NCBI GenBank assembly: GCA_050084985.1
Contig: JBITNC010000001.1
Span: forward strand, 194,308,001-194,372,000
DNA: 64,000 bases
Direction: 5' to 3'
DNA from: Nageia nagi
Lineage: Eukaryota > Pinophyta
Part shown: positions 11,975 through 24,389 of the stretch, piece by piece
Position numbering within the stretch: the first letter of the stretch is position 1
Layout: the number at the start of each line of letters is the position of its first letter
The notes under the pieces: generated by a model
Database searches by the model: none
What the model was told of the DNA's origin: nothing
The model's input: only the letters and a program-made list of their open reading frames with translations
Translations under genes and position numbers: made by a program

Positions 11975-13479
11975 AATTTGGAGGCTCTTATTCACATCCT
12001 TGGTGTTGAGGCTCTTTATCTTCAACTTGGAGGTCCTCATTCTTTATCTTTCATTCCCATTGTGAGGTAAAAGTGATTCATGGTATAATATTACCTCACT
12101 TTATCTTGGATTACTAACATGTTATTAAGTAAAACGATTTTTTTTTTTTTTTTTTTACAAATTGTTGGCCAATATGCATTAATTTGTTAGATAACTATGA
12201 CATTTACTTTAAGTGATAATCAAATTATTAAGGATCAAATTATTTTAAGTTAAAGGGTGAGATATTTGTGAATTTATTTACTTAAAATTTTTTTTAGATC
12301 CTTTATGATTAAAATACATTTTTATCACTTAGAAACTTTTTAATGCATATTTATTACTTAGAAATTTTTAATGTTGCATGCTAAGGACTCAAATATTTTA
12401 AGATGATGCATACTTAATACTTATTTGTTAAGTTAATGAATGCTTATGCTTAAATTTCTTACGTTAATGCTTAATACTTAAAATTTAAAAGCATGATTAG
12501 TACTTATGTTTAGTACTTAATTTATTTATGATGCATTTGATGACTCCCTAATGTTTTACTTCCTTAAGCAAAGTATGGAATGGAGTTGTGCAAATAAGTA
12601 ATGATGTAAAAATGTCCTTTAGGGGTTAGTAAACAAAACCCATTGGACTCTTAAGTTCCAAGTTATGAATGGATGATATTTTATTTATGCTTTTTTTACT
12701 TCATGTTTTGTATTTTGATTTATTTGCTTATACAAATAAAAATTCAAACATTGAAATGAGCAACCTCCTAAAATGAACACATCCACATGTACAATCTACA
12801 ACATAACTTATTTAAGGATCCATGAGGTGAGGATAGGTAGAATGTAGCCTTTAAATTCAAAAATCCAAATGGTAAAAAATTTGTACTTCTCAATTGCCCT
12901 TAAGTATTCTATTGGTCTAGACATAACTCCAATAGGTGTATAGGCATGTGTGTAGTGATACCATATGTTTGCACATCCATTCAAAGATTATCCTGATAAA
13001 ATAAGAGGAAAATTCCAAATTTAATTAAGATTAATAATTTGGCTAATCCAATAAACATCATAACCTTGGAAAATAGTAGGTAATTCTCCTGATGAGAAAG
13101 TATAATACTAACTAAGGTGAACTGGCTGAGGATTGGTAGTACTTGGACTCCTCTTGTATGGGCATCTAGGTGAAGGCCTAATTTTAGACAAGAAAACAAG
13201 CCTTAACAATGTACTTCTTCATCTATGATTTTTGAGATGAGAAATGTATTTGGGTACATAGATTATTATCATAAAACATTTGTACTTATGAATCAAATCA
13301 AGCATGTATCTAGTGTTAAATTTAATATATATTATTTACTTGGTTAAAACTTAACATATAATGTTATTTTTTGAACCACATGCTTATTATTTTTTCACAT
13401 ATTTGTGTAGCAAATAGGAGACTTATTTTTACCCAAACACATTCTTTATGGTTCTAACTTTGGTATTTGGGAACCTTAG
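11975..13479 (+). other. long non-coding leader of element D
   Basis: About 1.5 kb without a supported gene. It has a poly(T) run at 12138-12157 and a segment starting acaaaacccattggactctta (12634 onward) that recurs at 35009 onward in element F, with matching text for several hundred bases. The small open frames on either strand here are not conserved between the two copies. Confidence 0.7.
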
Positions 13480-14328
13480 ATGAGATCTAAATTTCAAGAA
13501 AGGAAGCTTTGGCAAATAGTGAATAAGAATCTTGTACCTCCTATAGATGACAAGGCACTAGAGGCTTACAACATAAAGAATGAGTTGGAAACCTCCATGA
13601 TCTTCTATGAAATTATAGATGATATGTTCCTAATGATTTCCTCTTCAAACTCAGCAAAGTAAGCTTAGGATAAGCTTAAGCAAATCTACCTTGGTTCAAA
13701 ATTTTTAAGAAGGTTTACCATTCTTCAAAAGTTGCTTCAATCTTGTCAAGGGGAAGATGAAAATATTGCCATCTACTTGAACAAAATTATTTACCTAAGG
13801 ACCCAACTTGTTGCTTATGGATGCAATTGGATCAATGATGAGTTCATGGTATTCATCATTCTTCAAAGCCTTTCTTCAAAGTTTGAAAACTTTGTAACGG
13901 TTATGGAACCAAGGTTTGATGATGAAGAAGAAGTCTTCTCCCTTGAAAACTTTTATAAGCACCTTTTGAAACATGAAGAAAATCTTAACAATAAGATGTT
14001 GATTTCTTCTCCTAGGGATAACAATGTTGCTCTTGGAGTAACCAAAACTCTTTTAAAGAAGAAGTTTGACCATAAAAAAAAATCTTATCCTTTTTTCTCC
14101 AAGAGGTTTAAGAAAAGAGGTAATGGCAACAAAAATAATAGGAATAACAACAACAATAGCAATAATAAGAACAAGAACAACAACAGGAATAATGGCAACA
14201 ACAACCACTTCAAGCAAAGAGATAGAAAAGGTAAAACAAACAATCCATATCGTAAGAAAAAGTTTGATGGTAATTGTAACTATTGTGGCATCGAAGGTCA
14301 CAAAGAAGTTGATTTTCAAAAAAAATAA
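13480..14328 (+). pseudogene. gag of element D
   Basis: A UBN2-type copia Gag. The first 60 codons are open (13480-13659), then TAA (13660-13662) and TAG (13666-13668) break it, and a 198-codon open stretch follows from 13732. This has CQGEDENIAIYLNKI, NWINDEFMVFIIL and DEEEVFSLENFYKH, then an Asn/Lys-rich basic tract (about 14110-14220) and a knuckle, CNYCGIEGHKEVDF, in which the last Cys is replaced by Asp. Gag packages element RNA. The Asn-rich tract is unusual in length for the family. Confidence 0.85.
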
Positions 14329-14399
14329 AAGAGAGTAAAAGAATAAAGGTAATGGTAATATGAAGAACTTCAAAGAAAAGAAGAATATTCAAGTTGGTT

Positions 14400-14720
14400 T
14401 TGCTATGGTGCTCTACTCTTTATCTTGCACTTTTTTGTCTAATTGGATTGTTAACTCTGGTTGCACTAATCACCTATGCTTTAAAAAGAATAAGTTTAAG
14501 AACTTTCATAAGAATAGAAAAGATGTAATTATTATAGGTGATAACTTTACCCTTGAAGTCTAAAGAATTGGAAGTGTATTGATTCATGAGAAAGTTTTTG
14601 ACAATATCCTCTATGTTTCTAAGCTTAAGATGAACATTTTTTCTATGATCCAGTTGCTAGAAAAGGGTACTCATTTGATTTCATCTCTTAATCTTGGTGC
14701 ATTAAGAAAGGAATTACCAT
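14400..14720 (+). pseudogene. copia protease of element D
   Basis: SNWIVNSGCTNHLCF marks the active-site region, with Asn in place of the catalytic Asp of the family's D-S-G, so the enzyme would be dead. KNFHKNRKD and IIIGDNFTLEV follow, then a stop where element C reads on. The polyprotein cleavage role is known for the family. Confidence 0.75.
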
Positions 14721-15640
14721 GTTGGTTAAAGGATTAGTGAAATATGATCTCTACATTGTTGATCAAGTTCTATCAAATATGTGTCTTACTACAAGTGTGT
14801 GTTGTAGAAGCAATCTTTGGCACCAACATTTAGGGCACCTTAACCACAAGAGTATACAAGTCATAAAAGACCAAGAACTTATGGAAGGTTTAACTTTAAT
14901 TTCTCTTTCGATTGCTCTATGTGAGAAGTGTATTCTTGGCAATATGCATAGATAAAAGTTTGAAAAAGATAAAGCAACAAGAGCATCTCAACCTCTCCAA
15001 CTTGTGCATTCAGATTTGATGGATCCATTTCAGGCTAAGTTGTTTGGAGGAGCATCTAACATGTTGAATTTTATTAATAATTTTAGTAGGATGATATTTG
15101 GGTATCTACTTGAGCATAAGGATTAAAACTTTGATAGTTTTAAGATTTTTAAGGCCTTTGTTGAGAATCAAACTAACCTTGAAATCAAGATGTTAAGATC
15201 AAACAATGGAGGAGAATATAACAACAATAAGTTCAATGACTATTTTTCTATGGAATCAAGAGGTAATTTATGATTCCTTACACTCCTCAACAAAATGATG
15301 TTGCTGAAAGGAAAAATAGAACAATTATGGAAATAGCTAAATGCATGTTGGGTAATCTTCCTAGTTTCTTATGGGGTGAAGCTATTGACACTAATATTTA
15401 CACCTTGAATAAGTGTCCCATAAAAGTTGTTCAAAGTAAAACTCCTTTTGAGGCATGGTAAGGAAGAAAACCTAACATTAATCACCTTAGGATGTTTGGT
15501 TGTGAAGCATTCTCCTACATTATTTTTGAAAAAACAAAAAAGTTAAACAAAAGAGCTAAAAAATGCATCTTTATGGGTTATGATAGTCAAAATAGAGGCT
15601 ATAGGCTCTACTCTCTATACTAAAAAACCATGTTTATTTC
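14719..15640 (+). pseudogene. GAG-pre-integrase and integrase of element D
   Basis: LWHQHLGHLNHKSIQ and CEKCILGNMHR form the HHCC zinc domain. LVHSDLMDPF carries the first catalytic Asp, LRSNNGGEYNN the second block (usually SDNGGE; here SNNGGE), and TPQQNDVAERKNRTIME with the catalytic Glu follows from 15270. RTIMEIAKCML..LPSFLWGEA and KTPFEAW continue the core. Frameshifts fall near 15125 and 15260, and a TAA replaces a codon after KTPFEAW. Integrase inserts the cDNA. Confidence 0.85.
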
Positions 15641-15879
15641 AAGGGATGGAAATTTCAATGAACTTCTTAAAGACTCTACTTATAATGAGGATGCTAATGA
15701 TCTAGAGGTCTCTTCAGTTGCACCTAGCTAGTTAGATATTGATGTAGACAAGTCACCTTAGGAATAAAACTCTTCAACTTAAAGGGTAACTAAGAGCATG
15801 ATTTTGAACAAATCCTTATTTTCCAATATTAACAATAAGCATGAGCCCTCAATCTTGAAAGAAGCTTCTAAACATGAGT

Positions 15880-16560
15880 GCTAGATGGAAGCCATGAAAG
15901 TGGAGTGTGAATTACTTATGAAAAATGAAACCTAAGATTTGATTCCTTATCTCAATGAGAAAAATGTGATTAGCAATAAGTGTATATATAAGTTCAAGTT
16001 CAATTCAGTTGGAGATATTGAGAAATACAAGGCAAAGTTAGTAGCTAAAGGTTTTGCTCAGAAATACAATGTAGATTATGAAGAAACCTTTGCTCCCATG
16101 GCAAAGATGCCTATTATGAGAATTATTCTTGCTCTTTCTATAACTTAAAGATGGAAAGTTTTTCAAATTGATGTCAAGATTGCATTTCTCAATGGTGATT
16201 TAGATGTAGAAATCTTCATGAATCAACTAGAAGGGTTTATTATGGAAGGCAAAGAATTCTTTGTGTGCAAGCTAATGAAGTAATTGTATGAACTTACATA
16301 AGAACATAAAGATGTGGTCTTGATTCTCTTTTATATGGATGATATTTTGATTAATGGAAACAAATATGAAATCATTAAAGAGTGCATATCCAAACTTAAA
16401 GCAACATTTGAAAGGACTAATCTTGGTCTCTTGCACTAGTACCTTGGAATGCAAGTATACCAATATAAGGATTGTACTTATCTTAGTCAATCTAAGTACA
16501 TACTAGACATATTGTAGAAGTTTAGAATGAAAGAATGTAGGTATTCTATAATTCCAATTT
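15880..16560 (+). pseudogene. reverse transcriptase of element D
   Basis: The copia RT core reads VISNKCIYKFKFNSVG, KYKAKLVAKGFAQKY, DYEETFAPMAK and, after a stop at 16145, FQIDVKIAFLNGDLDVEIFM. The catalytic box FYMDDILI is intact near 16328-16350. LGLLH.YLGMQVYQYKDCTYLSQSKYI closes the domain. At least three stops interrupt it. In the family this enzyme copies RNA to DNA. Confidence 0.9.
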
Positions 16561-16599
16561 TTTCTAGAATAACTATTTCATTAAGCTTTAACTCTTAAT

Positions 16600-17220
16600 T
16601 AGCTGATGCTACAGCTTACAAGCAATTAATTAGTAGTCTTTTGTATTTGACTATTTCTAGGCTAGATATTACCTTTGGAATGAATCTGATGGCATGATTC
16701 ATGTAGAAACCATTTGTTAAGAACCTCAATGCTATTAAGCAAATCTTGAGGTATGTTTCAAGGACTAAGGATCTTGCTCTCAAGTATTCTAAGTTGCCCT
16801 CATTTTTTCTCTTTGGATTCTCATATTCTAACTATGGGGGAGCTAGAGATGATAGGAAATCAACCTCTATGTATGTATTTAGCATTGATTCAAATGCTAT
16901 CTTTTGGAATTCCAAGAAGTAGCATACTATTTCTCTTTCCACCACAAAAGCTGAGTACCACATCATGTCTATTACAACCTAGGAAGCTATTTGGCTAAGA
17001 ATCCTATGTACTATTAGATAACAAAACATGTGAAAATCCATGACCATTTTATCAAGGAGAAGGTTCTTGATGGCATCATACACTTGAAGTATTTTCCATC
17101 CACCTTAAACTTCATTTATTTGTTCATCAAGACCCTCTTGTAAGCACAATTCTATAAGTTTAAGGATGCTATTGGGTTGGTGAAGTTGCCCTCAAGGGCA
17201 AGTGAAGTTTGAATTCTTAT
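16600..17220 (+). pseudogene. RNase H end of element D polyprotein
   Basis: The connection AYKQLISSLLYLTISRLDI leads to the RNase H blocks SNYGGARDDRKSTSMYVF (first Asp replaced by Asn) and STTKAEYHIMS (catalytic Glu kept). Stops replace Lys/Gln/Trp codons. Beyond about 17030 the frame is scrambled. RNase H removes RNA after reverse transcription. Confidence 0.8.
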
Positions 17221-17904
17221 GTTGAATTCATGTTTGTGATGACAACTTCACCCTTAGGGGGATTGTGTGTTATATAGTGTTGATTTTTTTATACACCTTT
17301 GTGGTAAGTTCACTCTACATGAAGAACTTGTTGTATACAATTTTAAAAAGAAAAAAGATTGGCCAATCTAGCACTGTTCAGTTATCCATGTGTGAGAAAC
17401 TCTTATGTGTCTTTTGGCACTATTTAGTTATCCATGTGTGAGAAACTCTTATGTGTATTTTATAATGATGATCAACACATGTTTTATATATAACAAGTGA
17501 CTATGAGTATTTAGCATGGCATCTTCATGATGAATTATAGTGCACCATTGATTAGTTCATGATGGCATTTGTGTGATTCTTCTATCCTTGTTGATATGAA
17601 TATGATGCATCTAACTGATCTTGTTATTTGAGATACTTATGACCTATAGGTTACTTACTTTGGGTATGCAAGCTCTTGGAGACTCTTCATAACTTCTAGT
17701 TGGATGACTACTTCATGTACATTAAAATTGATTATGGTTAATAATTGTATTGGGCAAAGTAGTGAGTCTCGAACTAGATCTTTCTTACTTCACAAATATG
17801 TAGAAAGTTTTCATCTCTATTGTATCTATTTGGAGGATAACTCTCTTACATTCTCTCTTCCTTCTCTCTTATTTGATCTATCCCAATATTGCATTAAGGG
17901 GGAT
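17221..17904 (+). other. 3' tail and polypurine tract of element D
   Basis: Non-coding tail with motifs repeated in elements C, F and G: a block like acacctttgtggtaagttcactc and the phrase gttatccatgtgtgagaaactc, the latter present twice (17380-17450). It ends in gcattaagggggat, the polypurine tract next to the LTR, where plus-strand DNA synthesis starts. Confidence 0.7.
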
Positions 17905-18404
17905 TGTTAGAATGTATAATGCATTATTGTAAAGGTTTGTATTAATCCTCTTTGTAGGTCCACTAATACTTAAGGGTATCATTAGATACCTTAAGTATTT
18001 AAGTGAATATGATAATGTAACTTGTTCTACACTCCATGTCATAAGCATGCCCCTTAGGTAAAAGGATGTGCATGTTATGCTTTTGTACATTAGGTAAAAG
18101 GGTGATCTAAAGAGAGATTTTGGCCTATAAATAGAAGGCTCCCTCTTTGTTATCACACACCAATTTGTGAAGTAAAGTTATGCTATAGGATAGTGCTTAG
18201 GAGATGAGATTAGGAGGATTGTAATAGAGTTGTATTTGTAATTGAATTAAATATCTAGTTAGTGGATGTACTTCTAGTTGGAGGAACCACTTACATCTTA
18301 GGTTGCATTGCAAGATTACTTTATGAGTTTGTTAGATGTGAATTGTGAGCTTTCATGTGATCTTGGGAGTTTAGAGTTGTTCATATTATAGTTCAATTAT
18401 TTTA
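17905..18404 (+). repeat. 3' LTR of element D
   Basis: Starts TGTTAGAATG and ends attttA, one base short of the expected CA end. It pairs with 11463-11960. The target duplicate aacag follows at 18405-18409, after which element C's integrase resumes. Confidence 0.92.
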
Positions 18405-20370
18405 AACAGGCATCCCACAAAAGAAGTTAAAGGTAAAACTCCTTATAAGGTATGGATAGGAAAGAAACCTAACATTTATCATCTAAGGGTTTTTGTTGTG
18501 AAGCTTTTGCCTACATAATTTTGAAGAAAAGGAAGAAGTTAGATGGAAAATCATAAAAGTGCATATTTGTGGGTTATGATAGTCAATGTATAGAGGGTAT
18601 AGGCTCTACTATCCTTCAAGGGAAATATTTTTTTCAAGAGATATGAAGTTCAATGAATATCTTAGTAATTTTTATTTAAAAGAAGTCCTTGAAGATCCTT
18701 TAGAATTTCCTAAGTGGTTGGATCACAATTCAAATAAGTTAACATGAGTAAAATTATCCAACACAAAGGATAACTAGAAGTATGAATTTATATAATCTCT
18801 TGTTACAAAAATTGAAGGCCAAAATTAACCTTCAGACTTTAAAGAGGCTTCTAAACATTCTTGTTGGATGGATGCTATGAAGTTGGAATATGAAAATCTT
18901 ATGAAAAATAGAACTTGGAGCTTGGTTTCATATCCAACTTGAAGGAATGTAATTATAAATAAATGGGTTTACAAGGTTAATTTTAACTCAAAAGAATGAT
19001 ATTAAGAAATACAAGGCAAGGTTGATGGCTAAAGGTTTTGCTCAAGAATATAGAATTGATTATGATGAAGCCTTTGCTTTAGTTGCACAAATGTATATAG
19101 CTAGACTTATCCTTACACTTTCAACATCTCAAGGTTGTAATATATTCCAACATGATGTGAAAAATGCTTTTCTCAATGATGACTTAGATGTTGAGATCTA
19201 CATGAGTCAGCCTAAGGGGTTTGTTATTCCTAGAAAAGAATCACATGAAAACAAGCTAAAGAAGTCTTTATATGGACTTACAAAAGTACCAAGATCATGG
19301 TATGAGAATATTTAAGATACTTTGAAACTATTGGGTACTTCAAATGCTATATAGATTAAAATATTTATATGATCAATGAAAGAAAAGACTTGATCTTGAT
19401 TCTTCTATATGTAGATGATATTTTAATCATGAGGAATAATATGGTTATCATAAATGAGTGTATATCTAAACTTAAGTTAGAATATGAGATGAGAGATCTT
19501 GATCTCTTACATTACTAGCTTGGTATCCAATTGTATCAATATAAAGATTGTACTTACCTTAATCAATCTAAATACATATAAAATATTCTATAAAATTTTG
19601 GAATGGAAAAATGTAAGCCTTTGGATATCCTAGTGTTTCATGGAATCAAGCTTGAGATTGACTCTAACTCTTAGCCATAAAATACTACATCATACATGAA
19701 TCTTATTGGAACTCTTCTCTATCTAACTATCTCTCAACCAAATATTTCTTATGTAATTAATCTAATGGTAAGGTTTAGAAACCTTATGTTGAGAATCTCT
19801 TTGTAGCTAAAAAGATATTGAGGTATATTCTAGGCACTAAGGATCTTACTCTCAAATATACCAAGTTACCTTTATTTATTCTTTCAATATTTTTAGATTC
19901 TAAATATGGAGGCGATAGATATGATAGGAAATCCACTATAACTTATGTGTTCAACCTCAGTTTAGGTGGTAAGTCTTGATATTATAATAAGCATCTTACC
20001 ATAACTCTATCCACCATAGAGGTAGAATATAGAGTTATGATAGTTACAACCCAAAATGCTATTTAGTTGAGGAATATTTTAAAGGAAATTGGGTTTGAAT
20101 AGTCAGGTCCTACTCAAACTTCCTTAAATAATCAATCAACCATTACTTTTACTAAGAATTATGTTTACCATTAGATAAGTAATCATGTTAAAATACAATC
20201 ATATTTTCTTAGGGAGAAAGTTCTAGATGGGACTTTGCAACTTTAGTAGTATCCATCAAACCTAAATTCAATTGATATATTCACCAAATCTCTTCTAGAG
20301 GCTCAATTCTATAAGATTAGGGAGTCTATTGGGTTGGTGAATTTTACATCAAGGGGGAGGGAGGGTGAAG
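18405..20370 (+). pseudogene. element C, 3' half: integrase end, reverse transcriptase and RNase H
   Basis: The first bases complete the integrase interrupted at 11462 (HPTKEVKGK, PYKVW, GKKPN). RT follows with an open stretch at 19022-19315 containing KGFAQEY.IDYDEAFALVAQM, FQHDVKNAFLNDDLDVEIYM and KKSLYGLTK; LLYVDDILI at about 19405-19428 keeps the catalytic box. SQSKYI, NFGMEKCK and, near 20005, LSTIEVEYRVM (RNase H) follow. Stops occur throughout. A purine tract, aagggggagggagggtgaag, lies at 20351-20370, followed by family tail sequence. Confidence 0.88.
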
Positions 20371-21030
20371 TTTGAATTCTTGATGAATTCATATTTGTGA
20401 CATCACCTTCACCCCCAAGAGGCTTTTTGATTGTATAGTGTTGATCTTACTTGTGCACTTTTTATGCTTAGTCCTCCATGTATGAGAAGCTTATTTTTGT
20501 ACTTTATTTCATATTGATGTGTACATTTTTATTCTTAGTTCTCCATGTATGATGAACTTGTTTTTACAATGAATGCATATGATAGATTGTTGTGAGCACT
20601 ATTTAGTTATCCATGCATGAGAAAATAGTATGTGCATATTTTTATATCATAAGATTTAGTGATGATCAACACATTTTTATTTATACAAAATGTGACTATA
20701 GGTTTGTTTGGCATATTTAATCCACATGTGACTATTCTTATCATTTGGATAATGGTATTCCCCTTAGGAAAAAGGGTGAGCCATAGTGGTATTTTTTCCT
20801 ATGAATTGAGGCCTCTTCTCAAGCATTCTTTAATCTAGTTCGAACCATTATAATGCTCTTAGTATAAAAAAGGATAGGAGGAGAGAATGTTAGTGTAGCA
20901 TTGTAAGAGAGTGTTGTATCTTGATAAGTAATAGAATTTAGCTTAGAATGGAGTACTCTCTTGATAAGAGAGGAACCAATATATATCTTTATCTCACTTG
21001 TGTGTGTGTGATTGATTGGGACTATTCTTA
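20371..21030 (+). repeat. 3' tail and LTR remnant of element C
   Basis: 20371-20730 is the family's non-coding tail (tatagtgttgat, ccatgtatgagaagctt). From about 20750 the text resembles the second half of the LTRs at 26185 and 39956 (aaagggtgagcc, aattgaggcctcttct, agtactctcttgataagagaggaacca), so it is a 3' LTR whose start could not be fixed. A (TG)n run lies at 20998-21010. Confidence 0.6.
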
Positions 21031-21039
21031 AGTTGTTGA

Positions 21040-21282
21040 TTAGAAGTATAAGAACACTCCAAGGTGATATTAGGTGTAGGGGAATTCATATTCTTTCAAA
21101 CAAATTCAAGTATTTTGATATGAAGAATCACTTCATTTGGAATGTGGTGGAGGACATAATCAAACTGATACATTGCAACACCCTAGATAACATTGTAAGT
21201 ATATTCACCAAAGGAGTTAATAAAACTTAGATTTTAAAGATGATGAGGTTTTAATGAGTCTCCTTAGCATTAAGGGGGATAA
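21040..21282 (+). pseudogene. RNase H C-terminus of a third copia family (element E)
   Basis: A short open stretch (21012-21230) reads KNHFIWNVVEDIIKLIHCNTLDNIVSIFTKG, the usual C-terminal end of copia RNase H (form ...ADIFTK.L). It is followed by cattaagggggataa, a polypurine tract, and then an LTR. All upstream parts of this element are missing; it is a truncated 3' end. Confidence 0.8.
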
Positions 21283-21658
21283 TGTTGGAAATTTAGCTCT
21301 CAAATTGAGGTCCAATTCTATGTTTTCAACCCTTTACCTAGAAATGCAATGCATTTCACTTCAAGAGTGATGTTCCTCATTGAAGATGTTGTGGTATTTC
21401 TCCTTAAATGCAATGCATTTTAGTCCATCATAAAAATCATCATATTTCTCACCAAATGCCATCGTATTTCCTACTAGGCATGGTGTGTTTGTAAATAGAG
21501 CTTGTTTATCTTTTTTTAGCATGTGTAGGACTATGATTTTCATCTCCTAATTGAGGCTTAGATGTTTCTATTTTTGGTGATAGTTTTTCCCAGTTATTTT
21601 TTAGTATGATAGGGTATAATTAGAATATATATTTTTATTTATAAATTGATTTCTAACA
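21283..21658 (+). repeat. LTR of element E
   Basis: Starts TGTTGGAAAT and ends ATTTCTAACA, inverted termini matching at 9 of 10 positions, directly after a polypurine tract. It contains repeated atgcaatgcattt motifs (21344 and 21407). No partner copy is in the window. Confidence 0.75.
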
Positions 21659-24389
21659 AGTTGTGGTCATGCAACTTGATTTTATATTTAGCACAATCTA
21701 TTTTTTGGTTTTTACAAAACCTATATAGGTAATGATTTTATTTTTTAAATAAATGAAAGTAGAATACTTAATATTTACCTTTTTATCCCACCATATATTA
21801 TTAGAAAGGTGAAATGATATCATTGCACCCATGCTAGCTTAGAAGAAATAATAAAATACTCCATTATTGATAAATCCACCTTTTGTCGACATTACAGAAG
21901 GGAGTATTTAAATACCACTTTCTTCTCCCATATTATTTTTTCACCCTTACTAAAGAATTTATCTATATATTTTGATGATGATTGCTTCTCTCACATGATC
22001 TTCTCCTCTGTATATGGTAACCTAATATTTTCACTAGTAATTATATGTTAATTTTGAACTCACCTCCATAGACCTTAACATTTCCTACCTCCAAAATTGA
22101 ATTCATTTTCCATACCACTTATTGAATAAAGCCATAAAATTTCTTCAAAAATTCCCATTAGCTCATCTCCTAAAGATGCTCCTTAACCTCATATGATACC
22201 ATTAGCATTAAGGTATATCCCCTAAGATCTTTATGTTCCATAGGAAAGTTAGTTCTATAGGGTTTGGGCTTAGAATATTATGTATGTCTTATAGGGCCTC
22301 ATCACTAGTTGTTAGCTCAAATGCACCATGAATTCTTTCACCACATGCAATTGTACCAAGTGGAGACAAAATAATAAATTCACATAGATCTAGCATACAA
22401 TTGGGACTAGTGATTACCTCCAAAGTTAAGTGTATTACATGATAAGTTGTGAGGTCCTTCCAAACCCATAAAAATATCCCCACCATTAAGAATTATATTG
22501 ACATCATTCACCTCCAAGATAAGATGATTCTTCAATGTATCAAATCTATCTAATCTTACCTATTTGTATAATGCAACACTTCCCACTTATGAACCCTCAA
22601 GGAATCATAGTGATTCCTAGTTGTGTTAAGTCATTTACTACCATGTCCACCATTTTATCAATCAATATAATGCATAAGTTCTTGCATTGAATTAGCTTTC
22701 CTTAAATGGGTGTGATTATTACAAATAATATCTTCAAACAAATAAGAACTAGGTGATCTAAACCTAATCAAATATGAAAAAAAGATAACATAAACCTATT
22801 ATTTTTAGCTATCATGATGAAATAAAATAAAATATCAGTTGAAGAGGCTCATGATAACCTTATCCTAAAATTTGGACCTCAATTATCTTATAGAAATGGT
22901 GTATCAACTTATGACACAGGTCTTATAGTAACTTTACACAAAGTTTCCTCAATAAACCTATCCAAAATTGAGATCAATCATTAGATGAACCTCATACAAT
23001 GTCATAACTAACTACAATATTTTGAAAGTATGAAGTGAATGAGATTAGTTAGGAACAATGAGAAGTGGTGATGTTAATCATTGGGTACAATATCAATGAT
23101 GTTTCTATTAAGGTCCAAATTGATTTCTCAACCAAGATCTTTCCTCTTTTATAGATAAGCTTCTCCTTTAGCCAAGATTCCTTTCCTAACACTCCTTGGA
23201 CCTCACATCATAAAATAAGAAAAGGGTGAGATACATGACTATTATCAATAATTCCTCAAATATAATAATAAATTGCATAAATCAATTATCTTATTCAAAT
23301 AACTAAAATATGAATCAAAAATTAAATTTAAGTATCTATAAATGTGCCCCTTTGGGTATGTGGTGATAGAATTGACCACATAATTCAAAGAAAAATATAT
23401 CAAATAAAAAATAATGCTCCTCTAAATTACCATTATAGTGGTAGCTTGGAGTTCTATATTTTCATGATAGCTAATTTCCTACCATCTCTTTGACTTATTT
23501 TTGATATGAAGCCACTAGCGAATGGAAATAATCAAGGTAAACAAGAATGTTTCCTATACTAAGGAGGATTAATACAAATACACCATAATATACAAGTTTG
23601 ATAATGAATTCATGCAATGGGCATAAAAAAAAGAACTATAAACAAATATGTATTTTAACATAATATATCATTGTTAGCTCAAATATGAAATCAACACAAT
23701 ATCATATTATATCAATCATCAACAATAATATCACTACACCAAAAATGACCTTTTACAACATGTAAATTAGAGTGTTATTTTTTGGCAATTTAAAATCATC
23801 CTAATATACATTAAATGAGAATGATTTTACGTAACAATTTTTAAATGACCTAATAAACTCTAAGAGGGTAGTTTAAAATTTATGTTAAATGATATAATAA
23901 ACCTAATAACCCCTCTATGACTAAAGAAGATTGAAAAAATGTTTCATAACCTCCTAATAAATAAGAAGAGATAATATGTTGTTATGAAAAGACTAAAAAT
24001 AATTAATATGTTAAATATGAATCATAAGAGCTTTTGGTACCTCTTTCTTATGAAGTTTCCCAATTCTCTATTATTGACCCACACATATGATCCACCTATA
24101 TGTGTTTCCTATACAATATACCAAACTAATTCTCCATTATTCCTAAACCTCAACTCATCCTTGCTATTTCTTCACTGATAAAATAGTTTTCCAAGCTATC
24201 CACAAACTCCAAATTGGTAAAGTTGTTGAATTTAAGAACCTAAGTACTAAATTTCTCAAATACAATCCAACACTTTTAACTTCCCATGTTGGTAAAATAT
24301 TTAAGTACATCTCTTCTTAAGGGTTCCCCCTATTAGAAATCCAATATCATACAACTCATTTATAAAGTTACCAACTCCCTAAATACAAA
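21659..24389. other. unassigned AT-rich intergenic stretch
   Basis: No coding domain was recognised on either strand. Short open frames (for example 22486-22289 on the minus strand) have no recognisable motif. A CACTACACCAAAAATGACC sequence at 23732 resembles the terminus of a CACTA transposon but has no visible partner. Confidence 0.5.

Larger units (their letters stand above)
11463..18404 (+). mobile_element. Ty1/copia retrotransposon D, complete but decayed, nested in C
   Basis: Two LTRs of about 500 bases (11463-11960 and 17905-18404) enclose a tRNA-iMet-type primer site, a long leader, gag, protease, integrase, RT, RNase H, a 3' tail and a polypurine tract. The target duplication is aatag (11458-11462) against aacag (18405-18409), a single C/T difference. 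The element sits inside the integrase gene of element C in the same orientation. Order integrase then RT makes it copia. Stops interrupt every domain. Confidence 0.92.

Noticed and set aside
14053-14392. Overlapping open frames on both strands
   Set aside because: They are shadows of the Asn-rich gag tract of element D.
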